64,000 nt of DNA, taken from NCBI RefSeq assembly GCF_002288635.1, contig NZ_NRSW01000001.1, forward strand, positions 3,863,852 through 3,927,851, given 5' to 3'. The notes under the pieces were generated by a model that searched no databases, was not told the DNA's origin, and saw only the letters and a program-made list of their open reading frames with translations. The stretch's first letter is position 1; the number at the start of each line of letters is the position of its first letter. The translations under genes and the position numbers were made by a program. This stretch comes from Mucilaginibacter sp. MD40 (GTDB lineage Bacteria; Bacteroidota; Bacteroidia; Sphingobacteriales; Sphingobacteriaceae). Below, piece after piece: positions 40,525-49,858 of this stretch.

Positions 40525-42535
40525 CCCTCCTTTTTAGCAACATGGCTATTGAACTTTGCACTGTGTTTCTGGCTTGTTTGTTTTTAGCGGCTTTTAGCTC
40601 CAATTGCTTTTTAGCAGTATCAGCAGCGGCTTTTTTAATAGAATCCGCCCTTACCCTTCTTAAACTATCAGCACGTTTGCGTGTCTTTTCAGCCGGAGAG
40701 CCGGGCACCTCAGGCAACAGGTTGGCATTCATGTAGTATTCCGGGTATATACCCGAAGGCCGCTTACTGATGCTGCCACGCAAATATTGTTCTACAATAA
40801 AGCTGGCTATCGGCGCAGCCCATGTAGCACCCTGACCGGAGTTTTCTACCACCACCGCAATAGCGATCTTAGGGTTTTCGCGCGGGGCGAATGCTACAAA
40901 TACCGAGTTATCTTTTTTATTTTTCACCTCGGCGGTTCCGGTTTTACCGCACATAATAATACCGGGTATTTTGGAACCGTTAGCTGTACCGAAATCTACC
41001 ACACTTTGCATCCCGTTAATTACCGGGTTAAAATATTGCGAATCTATCCCAACATAGTTTTTTACTGTATACTCATGCCTGATCACCTTTTTATCGCCAA
41101 TGGCCTTAATAAGATGGGGTTTATAATAAAAGCCACGGTTAGCAATGGTTGCCTCAATATTGGCTAATTGTAACGGTGTTGCCAGTAATTCGCCCTGGCC
41201 AATACCCAGTGAAATTACGGTGCTCGAACGCCATCCATTTTTGCCATAAACCTTATCATAATAAGCTGCTTTAGGCAGGTTACCACGGTTCTCGGCCGGG
41301 AGGTCGAGATCAAGACGATGGCCTAAGCCAAACTTTGCCACGTTATCACGCCAATAGTTAAAAGATGTATCGGTTTTACGTGCGCCCTGGCGGTTAATGA
41401 GCCTCTCGAACACCATATCAAAATAGCCGTTACACGAGTGCGCCACCGCGCTGGCCAGGTTTACATCGCCATGTACCTCCCCATGAAAACACCTGATACG
41501 TCGATTACCGGATATATAGTAGCCTGGACAGTGATAAATGGTTTGCGGCGTAATAATACCCTCCTGCATGGCAATGAGCGCGCTTAGTGGTTTAAACGAC
41601 GAACCCGGAGGATAATAGGCCTGGATGGGCCTAACGAAGAACGGTTTGTAAGGATCTTTATATAGTATACCTGCGTTGTGGCCGCGCTGTTTACCTACCA
41701 GCAGGTTAGGGTCATATGTTGGTGAACTCACAAAGCACAATATCTCACCGGTTGAGGGTTCAATAGCTACAATACTCCCTACCTTGTTTTGCATCAGCTT
41801 TTCGCCAAGCTTCTGTATTTTGGTATCTAACGAGGATATCAGTCTTTCACCCGCCACTGCAGCCGTATCATATGCGCCATTGGCATAAATACCTTTAGGC
41901 ACGTTGTGCGAATCATACAACATGTTGCGCACACCACGCTGGCCACGTAAAACACTTTCGTATGATTTCTCTACACCGGTAATACCCACATAATCGCCGG
42001 GGCTGTAGTAGCCCTTTGATCGTTTAATGATAGCATCAGTAGCCTCACCGATATAGCCCAGAAATTGCGCGGCTGTTGAATCGGGGTAGGTACGAATAGG
42101 TCTTTGTATGGCATCGAAACCCGGGAATTCGGACAACCGCTCCATGAACGAGGCATATTGCTGGGCCGTGATCTGTTTCTCAAACACCGATGAGCGGTAA
42201 GGCGAGTATTTGCGCGCCTTGATCATCCTTTTATCAAAGCCATCCTTATCAATATCCAACAGTTTACAAAACTCCAGCGTATCAAATGGCTTTACCTGTT
42301 TGGGCACCACCATAATATCATAAACAGGTTCATTTTGTACCATTATTTTGCCGTTACGGTCCAGTATGGGGCCACGGGCAGGATACTGGATCAATCGGCG
42401 GATAACGTTATTTTGGGCGTAAAGGAAATAGCGGTCGTCAACCACCTGTATGTAAAACAGGCGGGCAAGCAGTATCAGCACAAAGGCAATGAAAATACCG
42501 GCTATAACATATCGCCGCTCGAAATAATTATTCAT
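40514..42535 (-). CDS. mrdA: penicillin-binding protein 2 (elongation transpeptidase)
   Basis: A 673-residue class B PBP: N-terminal TM (YVIAGIFIAFVLILLARLFYIQVV) and a dimerisation/pedestal domain (PARGPILDRNGKIMVQNEPVYDIMV). The transpeptidase domain carries the three motifs SSFKPLSALIAM (active Ser), SCNGYFD (SxN) and GKTGTAEVKN (KTG). A Lys/Ala-rich tail of about 60 residues follows. It cross-links peptidoglycan with RodA. It lies between mreD (4-base ATGA overlap) and rodA (11-base overlap), so translation is coupled. Confidence 0.95.
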   Translation of the reverse strand: MNNYFERRYVIAGIFIAFVLILLARLFYIQVVDDRYFLYAQNNVIRRLIQYPARGPILDRNGKIMVQNEPVYDIMVVPKQVKPFDTLEFCKLLDIDKDGFDKRMIKARKYSPYRSSVFEKQITAQQYASFMERLSEFPGFDAIQRPIRTYPDSTAAQFLGYIGEATDAIIKRSKGYYSPGDYVGITGVEKSYESVLRGQRGVRNMLYDSHNVPKGIYANGAYDTAAVAGERLISSLDTKIQKLGEKLMQNKVGSIVAIEPSTGEILCFVSSPTYDPNLLVGKQRGHNAGILYKDPYKPFFVRPIQAYYPPGSSFKPLSALIAMQEGIITPQTIYHCPGYYISGNRRIRCFHGEVHGDVNLASAVAHSCNGYFDMVFERLINRQGARKTDTSFNYWRDNVAKFGLGHRLDLDLPAENRGNLPKAAYYDKVYGKNGWRSSTVISLGIGQGELLATPLQLANIEATIANRGFYYKPHLIKAIGDKKVIRHEYTVKNYVGIDSQYFNPVINGMQSVVDFGTANGSKIPGIIMCGKTGTAEVKNKKDNSVFVAFAPRENPKIAIAVVVENSGQGATWAAPIASFIVEQYLRGSISKRPSGIYPEYYMNANLLPEVPGSPAEKTRKRADSLRRVRADSIKKAAADTAKKQLELKAAKNKQARNTVQSSIAMLLKRRDDE

Positions 42536-43050
42536 TTACGCTCTTTCTTTCTGAAAAACAACAGCCCCGAAACCAGTATCAAAAATACGGTAAATACTGT
42601 ACTCAATAAAAACCGGACAAGGGTGTAATCAATTTCCGACAGCCTGAAAACCTCCAGGTTGAACAGGAAAAAATGATGAAATAAAGTTAAGATAAGCGCG
42701 TAGGTAAAAAACCACCTGAAGCCCATAATACTTAGGGTGGGCTCGGGTTCATTATCAAAGCCGTCCTTTTGTACGGTGATGCTGATAAACAATACCCTTA
42801 CCAAAGCCAGTAACGTACAGGCTGCTGCATGCAGCCCCGGGGTGTCATAAAAAGCATCAATAGTAAGGCCCAGTATAAACGACAACACGAACAACAATAT
42901 ATTGGGCGTTTCAAACGGAAGCAGTAGTACAAACAGTATGTATAAATAAGGTGTAGCCAGGTTATACAGGGAAATGTTTTTAAGTAAAAACACCTGCAAT
43001 AGCACCAGCATAACAAAGCGTACCAGGTTGGTTAATATTACCCTACTCAT
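42532..43050 (-). CDS. mreD: rod-shape-determining protein MreD
   Basis: The ATG at 43050 (MSRVILTNLVRFVMLVLLQVFLLKNI) overlaps the mreC stop by 8 bases; the longer open frame would begin with a basic non-family sequence inside mreC. The 172-residue protein has five or six hydrophobic helices (LLFVLSFILGLTIDAFYDTPGLHAAACTLLALVRVLFI; FTYALILTLFHHFFLF). MreD is an integral membrane part of the elongasome with MreC and RodA. Identification rests on the helix pattern and its place between mreC and mrdA. Confidence 0.9.
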   Translation of the reverse strand: MSRVILTNLVRFVMLVLLQVFLLKNISLYNLATPYLYILFVLLLPFETPNILLFVLSFILGLTIDAFYDTPGLHAAACTLLALVRVLFISITVQKDGFDNEPEPTLSIMGFRWFFTYALILTLFHHFFLFNLEVFRLSEIDYTLVRFLLSTVFTVFLILVSGLLFFRKKERK

Positions 43051-43876
43051 CTTTCTTTTCCTGGCCCTCCAGTGCCGCCTGCTCTTTGGCAAACTTGTTT
43101 ACTACCACATCCACGTATTCCAGCTTGCTGAAATCAACTGCCAGCGTTATTTCCATATTCAGGAAAAAGCCGGCACCTTTCGCCTTTAATTTACTCACCT
43201 TACCCAACGGTATACCAGCCGGGAACAAAGACAGGTCTGACGTTACCACAGGTTCGCCTATCTTGGGTTGAGCATTGTTTGATACATCTACCAGTAAAGC
43301 TTTGTGCGGATCCATATCATCGCCCCACTGCAGATAGCCAATCTCTTTGTTATAGGCCAGCATACCGCTCACACGTGAGTCTTTATGCAATAAAGATTGG
43401 ATGATGGCCAGGTGTTCGCCTACAAAGGCTACCTTACCTACTACCCCATCCGCGGATATCACCCCCATGCCCTTTTCAATACCATCGCGGCTGCCCCTGT
43501 CAATAGTTAAGTAGTTGTTGCGTTTGTTGATGGAGTTATTGATCACCTTGGCAGCAATGTATATATACTGTTGCTTATAAACCGTGTCGACAATTGTTTT
43601 ACGCGCTACGGTATCTACATACTTTGATGCTTTAAGCTGGTTACGCAACGCCGCGTTTTCACGAGCAAGGCGGTCGTTTACATCACGCAGGGATAGGTAA
43701 CCTTTTAGTTCATCAGCACGTGTGTACAGGCTGCCGGTGATTTGGTTGGTGCTATTGATTACCGAGGCTTTTTGAAATGAGTTGTATTTGATATAAATAA
43801 CCAGCGATGCGATCTCAAATATCAGGAACAGGAAGAATGCGTTGTACTTGGTGATAAAAATCAGGAGGTTACGCAT
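43043..43876 (-). CDS. mreC: rod-shape-determining protein MreC
   Basis: A 277-residue protein with one N-terminal TM helix (AFFLFLIFEIASLVIYI) and a coiled-coil (RADELKGYLSLRDVNDRLARENAALRNQLKASKYV). Two beta-barrel domains follow, with the typical GVISADGVVGKVAFVGEHLAIIQSLLHKDSRVSGML and SDLSLFPAGIPLGKVSKL. It links cytoplasmic MreB to the periplasmic synthases and forms filaments. Separated from mreB by 85 bases holding a 23-bp inverted repeat. Confidence 0.95.
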   Translation of the reverse strand: MRNLLIFITKYNAFFLFLIFEIASLVIYIKYNSFQKASVINSTNQITGSLYTRADELKGYLSLRDVNDRLARENAALRNQLKASKYVDTVARKTIVDTVYKQQYIYIAAKVINNSINKRNNYLTIDRGSRDGIEKGMGVISADGVVGKVAFVGEHLAIIQSLLHKDSRVSGMLAYNKEIGYLQWGDDMDPHKALLVDVSNNAQPKIGEPVVTSDLSLFPAGIPLGKVSKLKAKGAGFFLNMEITLAVDFSKLEYVDVVVNKFAKEQAALEGQEKKDE

Positions 43877-43880
43877 TGGG

Positions 43881-43950
43881 GAATTACGATTTTAGATTTA
43901 CGAATTACGATTATCAATTTACAACAATCGTAAATCTAAAATCGTAATTC
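43881..43950. repeat. 23-bp perfect inverted repeat between mreB and mreC
   Basis: Arms 43881-43903 and 43928-43950 are exact reverse complements with a 24-base loop. They read as ACGATTTTAGATTTACGA-type sequence. A related tandem form (ATCGTAAATCTAAA units) lies at 53657-53690 upstream of panB, so this is a dispersed repeat. Inside the operon it could act as a partial terminator or an RNA-processing site that separates mreB from mreCD. Confidence 0.75.
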
Positions 43951-43961
43951 GTAAATCGAAA

Positions 43962-44984
43962 TTATTGCATTAAAAATTTAAAGTTACCGATGTTTTTAAG
44001 CGCTGTACCAGTACCGCGTACTACCGCTCTTAGTGGGTCTTCGGCTACGTGTACTGGCAGTTTGGTTTTGGCAGCTACACGTTTATCCAAACCACGCAAT
44101 AACGCGCCACCGCCGGTTAAATAGATACCGGTTTGGTAAATATCAGCAGAAAGCTCAGGTGGAGTGATCTCCAGCGCTTTTAATATCGCTTCTTCAATTT
44201 TCGAGATAGATTTATCCAGGCAGTGTGCGATCTCGGTATAAGATACGGTGATCTGTTTTGGCACACCGGTCATCAGGTCGCGGCCTTGTACGGCAAAATC
44301 CGCAGGTGGTTCTGATAGCTCGGGCAATGCGGCACCTACCTCAATCTTAATTTTCTCGGCAGTACGGTCACCAATCATTATGTTATGTTGGCGACGGATA
44401 TATTGTACAATGTCTGAGTCAAAGTTATCACCGGCAACACGGATAGACTGGTCGCAAACGATACCTGAAAGGGCAATAACCGCTATCTCGGTAGTACCAC
44501 CACCAATATCAATGATCATGTTACCCATAGGTTCCTCAACATCAATACCTATACCTACGGCAGCCGCCATTGGTTCATATATGAGGTATACTTCTTTGGC
44601 ACCGGCAATTTCTGCGCTATCACGTACGGCGCGTTTCTCTACCTCTGTAATACCCGATGGGATACAGATCACCATACGCAGTGACGGGAAGAACCAGCCC
44701 TTACCCTGGTTGATCATTTTGATCATCCCGCGGATCATCAGCTCAGCAGCGTTAAAGTCGGCAATTACACCATCTTTAAGCGGGCGTACCGTACGGATGT
44801 TATCATGGGTTTTACCTTCCATTTGCATGGCCTGGCGACCAATGGCAATTACCTTATTGGTGGTACGGTCAAAAGCCACAATTGATGGTTCATCAACTAC
44901 AACTTTATCATTATGTATAATGAGGGTATTTGCAGTACCCAGATCAATGGCTATTTCCTGTGTGAAAAAATTAAATAAACCCAT
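43962..44984 (-). CDS. mreB: rod-shape-determining protein MreB (actin-like)
   Basis: A 340-residue actin-fold ATPase. Seen are an N-terminal amphipathic start (MGLFNFFTQEIAIDLGTANTLI), phosphate-1 (IDLGTANT), the connecting motif (VIADFNAAE), phosphate-2 (MIIDIGGGTTEIAVI) and the adenosine motif (GIYLTGGGALLRGLDKRV). It polymerises under the membrane and positions the elongation machinery. It is the first gene of the mreB-mreC-mreD-mrdA-rodA operon. Confidence 0.97.
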   Translation of the reverse strand: MGLFNFFTQEIAIDLGTANTLIIHNDKVVVDEPSIVAFDRTTNKVIAIGRQAMQMEGKTHDNIRTVRPLKDGVIADFNAAELMIRGMIKMINQGKGWFFPSLRMVICIPSGITEVEKRAVRDSAEIAGAKEVYLIYEPMAAAVGIGIDVEEPMGNMIIDIGGGTTEIAVIALSGIVCDQSIRVAGDNFDSDIVQYIRRQHNIMIGDRTAEKIKIEVGAALPELSEPPADFAVQGRDLMTGVPKQITVSYTEIAHCLDKSISKIEEAILKALEITPPELSADIYQTGIYLTGGGALLRGLDKRVAAKTKLPVHVAEDPLRAVVRGTGTALKNIGNFKFLMQ

Positions 44985-45119
44985 GCGGCTGTATTTTCAA
45001 TATTTTGCAAAGTTAGTAATTAACAAACCTATTTGTTCCGAAATCGCACCCTATCGACGCTAATTTCACGAATAAAAACCAATTAGTTAATAATAACTCT
45101 ATTTTTTAAAAATTAGTGT

Positions 45120-45200
45120 AATCTGGTGATTGGTGAATTGTGATTAGTGAGTAGTTGCACATCGCGACAATTCACTACTCACTACTCACTACTCACCATT
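45120..45200. repeat. low-complexity inverted repeat upstream of mreB
   Basis: Runs of GTGATTAGTGAGTAG-like and CACTACTCACTACTCACCA-like sequence form a long imperfect hairpin in the space between mreB and purH. The same style of repeat recurs at other intergenic sites in the backbone. Confidence 0.6.
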
Positions 45201-46725
45201 AATGTTTAAAATGGCGTACCCCGGTGGTAACCATGGCAATGCCTTTTTGGTTACACATCTCTACAGATAACTTATCGTTTATAGAACCGCCGGGCTGCAA
45301 TACAGCCGTAATACCAGCATCTGCACCAATCTCAACGCAATCAGCAAACGGGAAAAACGCGTCTGAAGCCATCACCGCGCCTTTTACATCAAAGCCAAAC
45401 TCAGCGGCCTTGATCAGGGCTTGTTTCATCGCATCAACACGCGACGTTTGGCCTACACCACTTGCCATCAGCTGGTTATTTTTAGCGATAACAATGGTGT
45501 TTGATTTAGTGTGTTTTACTACCTTATTGGCAAAGTAAAGGTCTTTAAGTTCCTGTTCGGTAGGTTGTTTATCTGTTACAGTGGTCATTTGTTCAGGCCC
45601 TTCAACTGTGTTGTCTTTATCCTGTTCAATAACACCGTTCAACAAGGTTTTAAATTGCTTAGCCGGCAACTCAACATTCTGACGTATCAATACAATACGG
45701 TTCTTTTTGGCTTTTAAAATATCTACGGCCTCATTGGTAAAGGCTGGCGCAATAAGCACTTCGTAAAATATTTTATCAATTTCAGTTGCGGTTGCCGCGT
45801 CGATCTCATCATTGGCGATGATAACCCCACCGAAAGCCGAAACCGGGTCGCAAGCCAAGGCATCAACCCACGCAGTTTTAATGTGCTGGCGCGATGCAAT
45901 ACCACAGGCATTGGTGTGCTTTAATATGGCAACGGTTGGCTCGGTAAATTCGTCTATCAGGGCAACAGCCGCGTCAACATCAACCAGGTTGTTGTATGAT
46001 AGCTCCTTACCATTCAATTTCGTGAACATAGCATCAAGGTTACCGTAAAAAGTTCCTTTCTGATGCGGATTTTCGCCGTAACGTAATGTCTGGCTTTTTT
46101 GTATGCTCTGTTTAAAAACCGGCATCGGTTCGCTGCTATCAAAGTAGCGGAAGATATGCGTATCGTAGTTGGATGATATGTTGAATGCTTTTTGCGCAAA
46201 ACGGCGGCGTTGATCAATAGTGGTTTCGCCATTTTGTGTTTTTAATATCTGCTCTAATTCGGTGTAATCATCTTTTGAAGCAAGGATAACTACATCCTTG
46301 TAATTTTTGGCAGCAGCACGGATCAAAGAGATACCGCCAATGTCGATCTTCTCGATGATATCTTCCTGGCTTGCGCCTGAATTTACGGTCTCTTCAAACG
46401 GGTAAAGATCAACAATCACCAGGTCAATTTCCGGTATCTCGTACTGGGCCAGTTGCTGCTCGTCACTGTCAAAACTTCTGCGCGCTAAAATACCGCCAAA
46501 TACCTTTGGGTGCAGCGTTTTTACACGGCCGCCCAAAATAGAAGGATATGAGGTAAGGTCCTCAACTGCAATCACATCAACACCCAGGTCGCGAATAAAA
46601 GTTTCGGTACCACCGGTAGAATAGATCTTTACACCAAGGCGGTTTAACTCATGAATTATCGGCTCGAGATTGTCTTTGTAATAAACGGAGATGAGGGCGT
46701 TTTTGATTTGAACAGGATGACTCAT
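45199..46725 (-). CDS. purH: bifunctional AICAR transformylase / IMP cyclohydrolase
   Basis: The ATG at 46725 (MSHPVQIKNALISVYYKDNLEPII) matches the usual PurH start; the open frame begins 12 codons earlier without family match. The 508-residue protein has the MGS-like IMP cyclohydrolase domain (KIYSTGGTETFIRDLG; LGGRVKTLHPKVFGGILARR) and the AICAR transformylase domain (LRYGENPHQKGTFYG, LKHTNACGIA, MASDAFFPFADCVEIGADAGITAVLQPGGSINDK). It performs the last two steps of purine synthesis. purN lies 1.4 kb away on the same strand but not in an operon with it. Confidence 0.97.
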   Translation of the reverse strand: MSHPVQIKNALISVYYKDNLEPIIHELNRLGVKIYSTGGTETFIRDLGVDVIAVEDLTSYPSILGGRVKTLHPKVFGGILARRSFDSDEQQLAQYEIPEIDLVIVDLYPFEETVNSGASQEDIIEKIDIGGISLIRAAAKNYKDVVILASKDDYTELEQILKTQNGETTIDQRRRFAQKAFNISSNYDTHIFRYFDSSEPMPVFKQSIQKSQTLRYGENPHQKGTFYGNLDAMFTKLNGKELSYNNLVDVDAAVALIDEFTEPTVAILKHTNACGIASRQHIKTAWVDALACDPVSAFGGVIIANDEIDAATATEIDKIFYEVLIAPAFTNEAVDILKAKKNRIVLIRQNVELPAKQFKTLLNGVIEQDKDNTVEGPEQMTTVTDKQPTEQELKDLYFANKVVKHTKSNTIVIAKNNQLMASGVGQTSRVDAMKQALIKAAEFGFDVKGAVMASDAFFPFADCVEIGADAGITAVLQPGGSINDKLSVEMCNQKGIAMVTTGVRHFKH

Positions 46726-47056
46726 TACAACAGGGAATTTTTGAGCCGCAAAGGTACGCATTAGTGATTAGAGATTAGAGAGTTGAGGTTAGTTTTTTTG
46801 TGCAAGCTGATGAATGGTTAATTGGATTAAGTATTGAGCGGTTAAAACCACCCGTTGTTATCCAGTACATCAGTTGGCAAATCGTATTATTATTGCCCAG
46901 CTGTCATTCTGAGTGACAGCGAAGAATCTGAACGGAGGGGCAATACTTCGTCCTCAACATTACAAGTGTTGGCAATAACGTGTTAATTATTCCATTTTAA
47001 AATCAATCAAAAACAGCTAATCATTTGTTTATATTACAGCATTTAATCACAGTAAC
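46726..47056. other. 331-bp intergenic region with dispersed repeats
   Basis: It holds a GATTAGAGATTAGAGAG-type low-complexity stretch just upstream of purH (46763-46792). A TGTCATTCTGAGTGACAGCG element follows (46902-46935, with GAAGAATCTG), a relative of the TGTCATTGCGAGCG repeat at 55341-55427. No gene or tRNA is seen. Confidence 0.55.
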
Positions 47057-47590
47057 ATGATGCCAACCCATGATCCGCTCGATATTATTGAAATACCGTT
47101 AAGCAAAACAAAAATGGCCTTAATGCTTGCCGGTTCTGCATTATTTGTGGCAGCAGGCATATGGTTCTTGAGTAACTCCGGTCGCTTTCATGCCAACCAT
47201 GTACTGATAATGGCGGTAGGTATAGCGGCTATAGTATTTTTCGGAGTGATAGCCCTTTATATCGTGAGTAAATTATTTGATACCCGCCCGGGTTTTATTG
47301 TTGATAATGATGGCATAACCGATAATTCCAGCATGTTTGCGGTAGGTTTTGTGCCTTGGGAAGATGTATTGGGCTTTGATGTAGTAAACGTAGCCAATCA
47401 AAGAATAATCATGATACTGGTTAAAGACCCGGATGGTTACATCCATCGCCAGCCTAACGCCCTTGCCCGCCGTACAGCATCTATGAATTATAGATCATAT
47501 GGTTCGCCGGTAGCGGTTACTGCCAATGCTTTAAAAACGAAATTTGACGATTTATACAGGTTGATGAAGGAGCGCAGACCTAATCTCTAA
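47057..47590 (+). CDS. STM3941-family membrane protein
   Basis: A 177-residue protein with two TM helices (MALMLAGSALFVAAGIWFL and VLIMAVGIAAIVFFGVIALYIV). A compact domain follows (RPGFIVDNDGITDNSSMFAVGFVPWEDVLGFDVVNVANQRIIMILVKDP) that looks like a PH-type beta domain. This build matches the STM3941 family, whose function is unknown. It stands alone, convergent with purN. Confidence 0.75.
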   Translation: MMPTHDPLDIIEIPLSKTKMALMLAGSALFVAAGIWFLSNSGRFHANHVLIMAVGIAAIVFFGVIALYIVSKLFDTRPGFIVDNDGITDNSSMFAVGFVPWEDVLGFDVVNVANQRIIMILVKDPDGYIHRQPNALARRTASMNYRSYGSPVAVTANALKTKFDDLYRLMKERRPNL

Positions 47591-47622
47591 TCACAAGTCA
47601 ACTAATCACTAATAACCAATTC

Positions 47623-48201
47623 CTAACTCTTCATCTTCTTCAGCAATCCCTCTATCACTTTTGGAAAGTGCTGATGTTCCAGCTGCTGCCCTTTAAATTT
47701 CACCATTTCCAGGGTATCGCCCGGCTCTATTTTAAACCGTGATTGGTGAATGATCTCCCCTTCATCAAATTCGGCATTGGTAAAGTGAATAGTTATGCCC
47801 GACTCTTCTTCGCCTGCTGCCAGCACCGCTTTGTGTACATTATCGCCATACATCCCTTTACCCCCAAATTTAGGCAACAGCGCGGGATGCAGGTTAATGA
47901 TCTTATTCGGAAAAGCGTTCAATAACGATTTTGGCACCAGCCATAAAAAGCCGGCAAGTACAATCAGGTCTACCTGCAGGTTTTTCAACAGCCTGATCAC
48001 CTCATCTGTTTCGTAAAACTCGTGCCTGTTAAAAATATGCGAGGGTATTTCAAAATTATCGGCACGCTGTAAAACGTAGGCCTGGGGGTTATTGGTTAAA
48101 ACCAGCACCACCTCGGCATCGGCATTACGTTTAAAGTGCTCCATTATCTTTTGAGCGTTTGACCCCGAACCGGAAGCAAAAATGGCTATTCTCTTTTTCA
48201 A
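47623..48201 (-). CDS. purN: phosphoribosylglycinamide formyltransferase
   Basis: The 192-residue enzyme starts with the GAR-binding motif (RIAIFASGSGSNAQKIMEHF). It has the folate-pocket region (LIVLAGFLWLVPKSLLNAFPNKIINLHPALLP, with the catalytic Asn-His pair) and GITIHFTNAEFDEGEIIHQ with the third catalytic residue Asp. Full length for the family. It formylates GAR using 10-formyl-THF, the third step of purine synthesis. Monocistronic here. Confidence 0.95.
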   Translation of the reverse strand: MKKRIAIFASGSGSNAQKIMEHFKRNADAEVVLVLTNNPQAYVLQRADNFEIPSHIFNRHEFYETDEVIRLLKNLQVDLIVLAGFLWLVPKSLLNAFPNKIINLHPALLPKFGGKGMYGDNVHKAVLAAGEEESGITIHFTNAEFDEGEIIHQSRFKIEPGDTLEMVKFKGQQLEHQHFPKVIEGLLKKMKS

Positions 48202-48246
48202 AACAATTGGTAGCTTATTTACTGCAAAATATAAATATATTTTAAC

Positions 48247-48750
48247 TTATTGTATGGTTTTGGGCCTTACGCGGGTAAATCCCCAGCGCGTAATGGTACG
48301 CTTATCTGTTGCGGTATAATATAATTGTATATCGCCTGTTTCGAGTATCAGTGAGTATTCACCAAGGTTGGCAATGTGCGCGTAAGCAAAAGGCTGATAA
48401 GTACCCGTTCCGCTGGTTGCGGGCGCCGTAATGTCTGACATGAGATACAGGCGTGTATCAGACAGCGACCACCTCCCGCTTATAGTACTCGCACGGCAGT
48501 TTAAATTAGTATAAGTGCAGGTATAGTCAGGCTTAAAAGTAAATATCTGGGCCGAGTCGCATTGAATGGTATCTACACTCAGCTGCGAATCGCCTACGTA
48601 ACGAGTGCGTATTGCCGAACCTAATTGCCAGTAACCTGTAGTAAGCAGCGAGGGTATACTGTTAACTGTTTGCCGCTTGCACGAGTTACCTGCAACGGCT
48701 ATTATCAGTAATAACGATAAAAACAGGAAACGTTGATTTTTACTCATCAT
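48247..48750 (-). CDS. lipoprotein, lipocalin-like, function unknown
   Basis: Start at one of two adjacent ATGs (48750/48747); the track-level start further up is GTG. The signal peptide (FLFLSLLLIIAVAGNSC) has a lipobox Cys. The mature part of about 145 residues is beta-rich (GYWQLGSAIRTRYVGDS; CDSAQIFTFKPDYTCTYTNLNC; GRWSLSDTRLYLMSD; YSLILETGDIQLYYTATDK), like the lipocalin-like domain proteins common in Bacteroidota. Ligand unknown. Monocistronic. Confidence 0.7.
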   Translation of the reverse strand: MMSKNQRFLFLSLLLIIAVAGNSCKRQTVNSIPSLLTTGYWQLGSAIRTRYVGDSQLSVDTIQCDSAQIFTFKPDYTCTYTNLNCRASTISGRWSLSDTRLYLMSDITAPATSGTGTYQPFAYAHIANLGEYSLILETGDIQLYYTATDKRTITRWGFTRVRPKTIQ

Positions 48751-48865
48751 TTGCACAAATATAGCTTAATTTCAAAAGTGATAGGATGATAACTCCCAAG
48801 CGCTGTAATTATTTTACTGCCGCCAACAACATTAGCCCATTTATGGTTAAATATATATTTGCCAT

Positions 48866-49846
48866 ATGCGTATACCTTATAATGAACTGCTCGGCACCTT
48901 TTACCATATACTGCTAAAGCATGGCTTTAATGAAGACAGAGCTTTGCAATGTGCCCATGTTTTCGCCAACAATAGCCGCGATGGCGTGTATAGCCACGGG
49001 CTCAACCGTTTCCCTGTATTTATAGAATATGTAAAGCTCGGCTTGGTTAACCCGCTCGCAGATCCAACACCGGTAAGTTCATTTGGCGCTATTGAGCAAT
49101 GGGATGGAAACCTGGCCCCTGGAATGCTTAATGCCTGCTTTTGTATGGACCGCGCTATTGCATTGGCCACAAACAACGGCATAGGTTGTGTAGCTATAAA
49201 AAATACCAACCATTGGATGCGCGGTGGCACTTATGGTTTACAGGCGGCCGAAGCCGGCTACATTGGCCTGTGCTTTACCAACACCATTGCCAACCTGCCA
49301 CCATGGGGAGGCACAGTGCCCCGCCTGGGGAATAATCCGCTTATTATTGCCATACCCCGACCAAACGGACCTATTGTACTGGACATTGCCATGTCGCAAT
49401 ATGCTATGGGTAAATTGCAGCAATATAAAATGAACGATAAGCCATTACCGCAACCCGGCGGTTACGACGAGGCAGGAAACTTAAGTACAGATGCCGGTGC
49501 CATACTCAGTAGCGGCCGTGCTTTACCAATAGGTTTCTGGAAAGGTTCGGGGCTGTCATTGGTGCTGGATGTATTGGCCACCATACTAAGCGGCGGACAA
49601 TCAACTGCTGCCATTACGCAGGCCGGCCGGAAAGAAAGCAGTGTGTCGCAGGTGTTTATCGCCATAAAAACGGATAACGAGCGTAACAACAGCTTAATTG
49701 AAGATATCCTTAACTATACCAAAAGCGGCGATCCAGAAGCTGATATCCTCTACCCCGGCGAACAAATGATGCGCACCCGGGAGCAAAGCATGCGCGAAGG
49801 TATTTGGGCGGACGAAGAGGTATGGAAAAAAATAAGCGCCATGTAG
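48866..49846 (+). CDS. yiaK: 3-dehydro-L-gulonate 2-dehydrogenase (Ldh-family oxidoreductase)
   Basis: The 326-residue protein belongs to the malate/L-lactate/ureidoglycolate dehydrogenase fold. Seen are SRDGVYSHGLNRFPVFIEYVKLGLVNP, the catalytic His region IKNTNHWMRGGTYGLQAAEAGYIGLCFTNTIANLPPWGG and a late GFWKGSGLSLVLDVLATILSGG. These match the YiaK branch, which reduces 2,3-diketo-L-gulonate with NADH in ascorbate and related sugar-acid use. No other sugar-acid genes are nearby, so the substrate is by homology only. Its stop codon sits in the loop of a terminator hairpin. Confidence 0.85.
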   Translation: MRIPYNELLGTFYHILLKHGFNEDRALQCAHVFANNSRDGVYSHGLNRFPVFIEYVKLGLVNPLADPTPVSSFGAIEQWDGNLAPGMLNACFCMDRAIALATNNGIGCVAIKNTNHWMRGGTYGLQAAEAGYIGLCFTNTIANLPPWGGTVPRLGNNPLIIAIPRPNGPIVLDIAMSQYAMGKLQQYKMNDKPLPQPGGYDEAGNLSTDAGAILSSGRALPIGFWKGSGLSLVLDVLATILSGGQSTAAITQAGRKESSVSQVFIAIKTDNERNNSLIEDILNYTKSGDPEADILYPGEQMMRTREQSMREGIWADEEVWKKISAM

Positions 49847-49858
49847 GCGCTTGTTTTA
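49834..49858 (+). terminator. terminator that overlaps the stop codon of the dehydrogenase gene
   Basis: AAGCGCC (49834-49840) and GGCGCTT (49846-49852) form a 7-bp stem with loop ATGTA. The TAG stop overlaps the loop and the first stem base. A T-rich tail (GTTTTATTTCTTTTT) follows. Confidence 0.65.
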
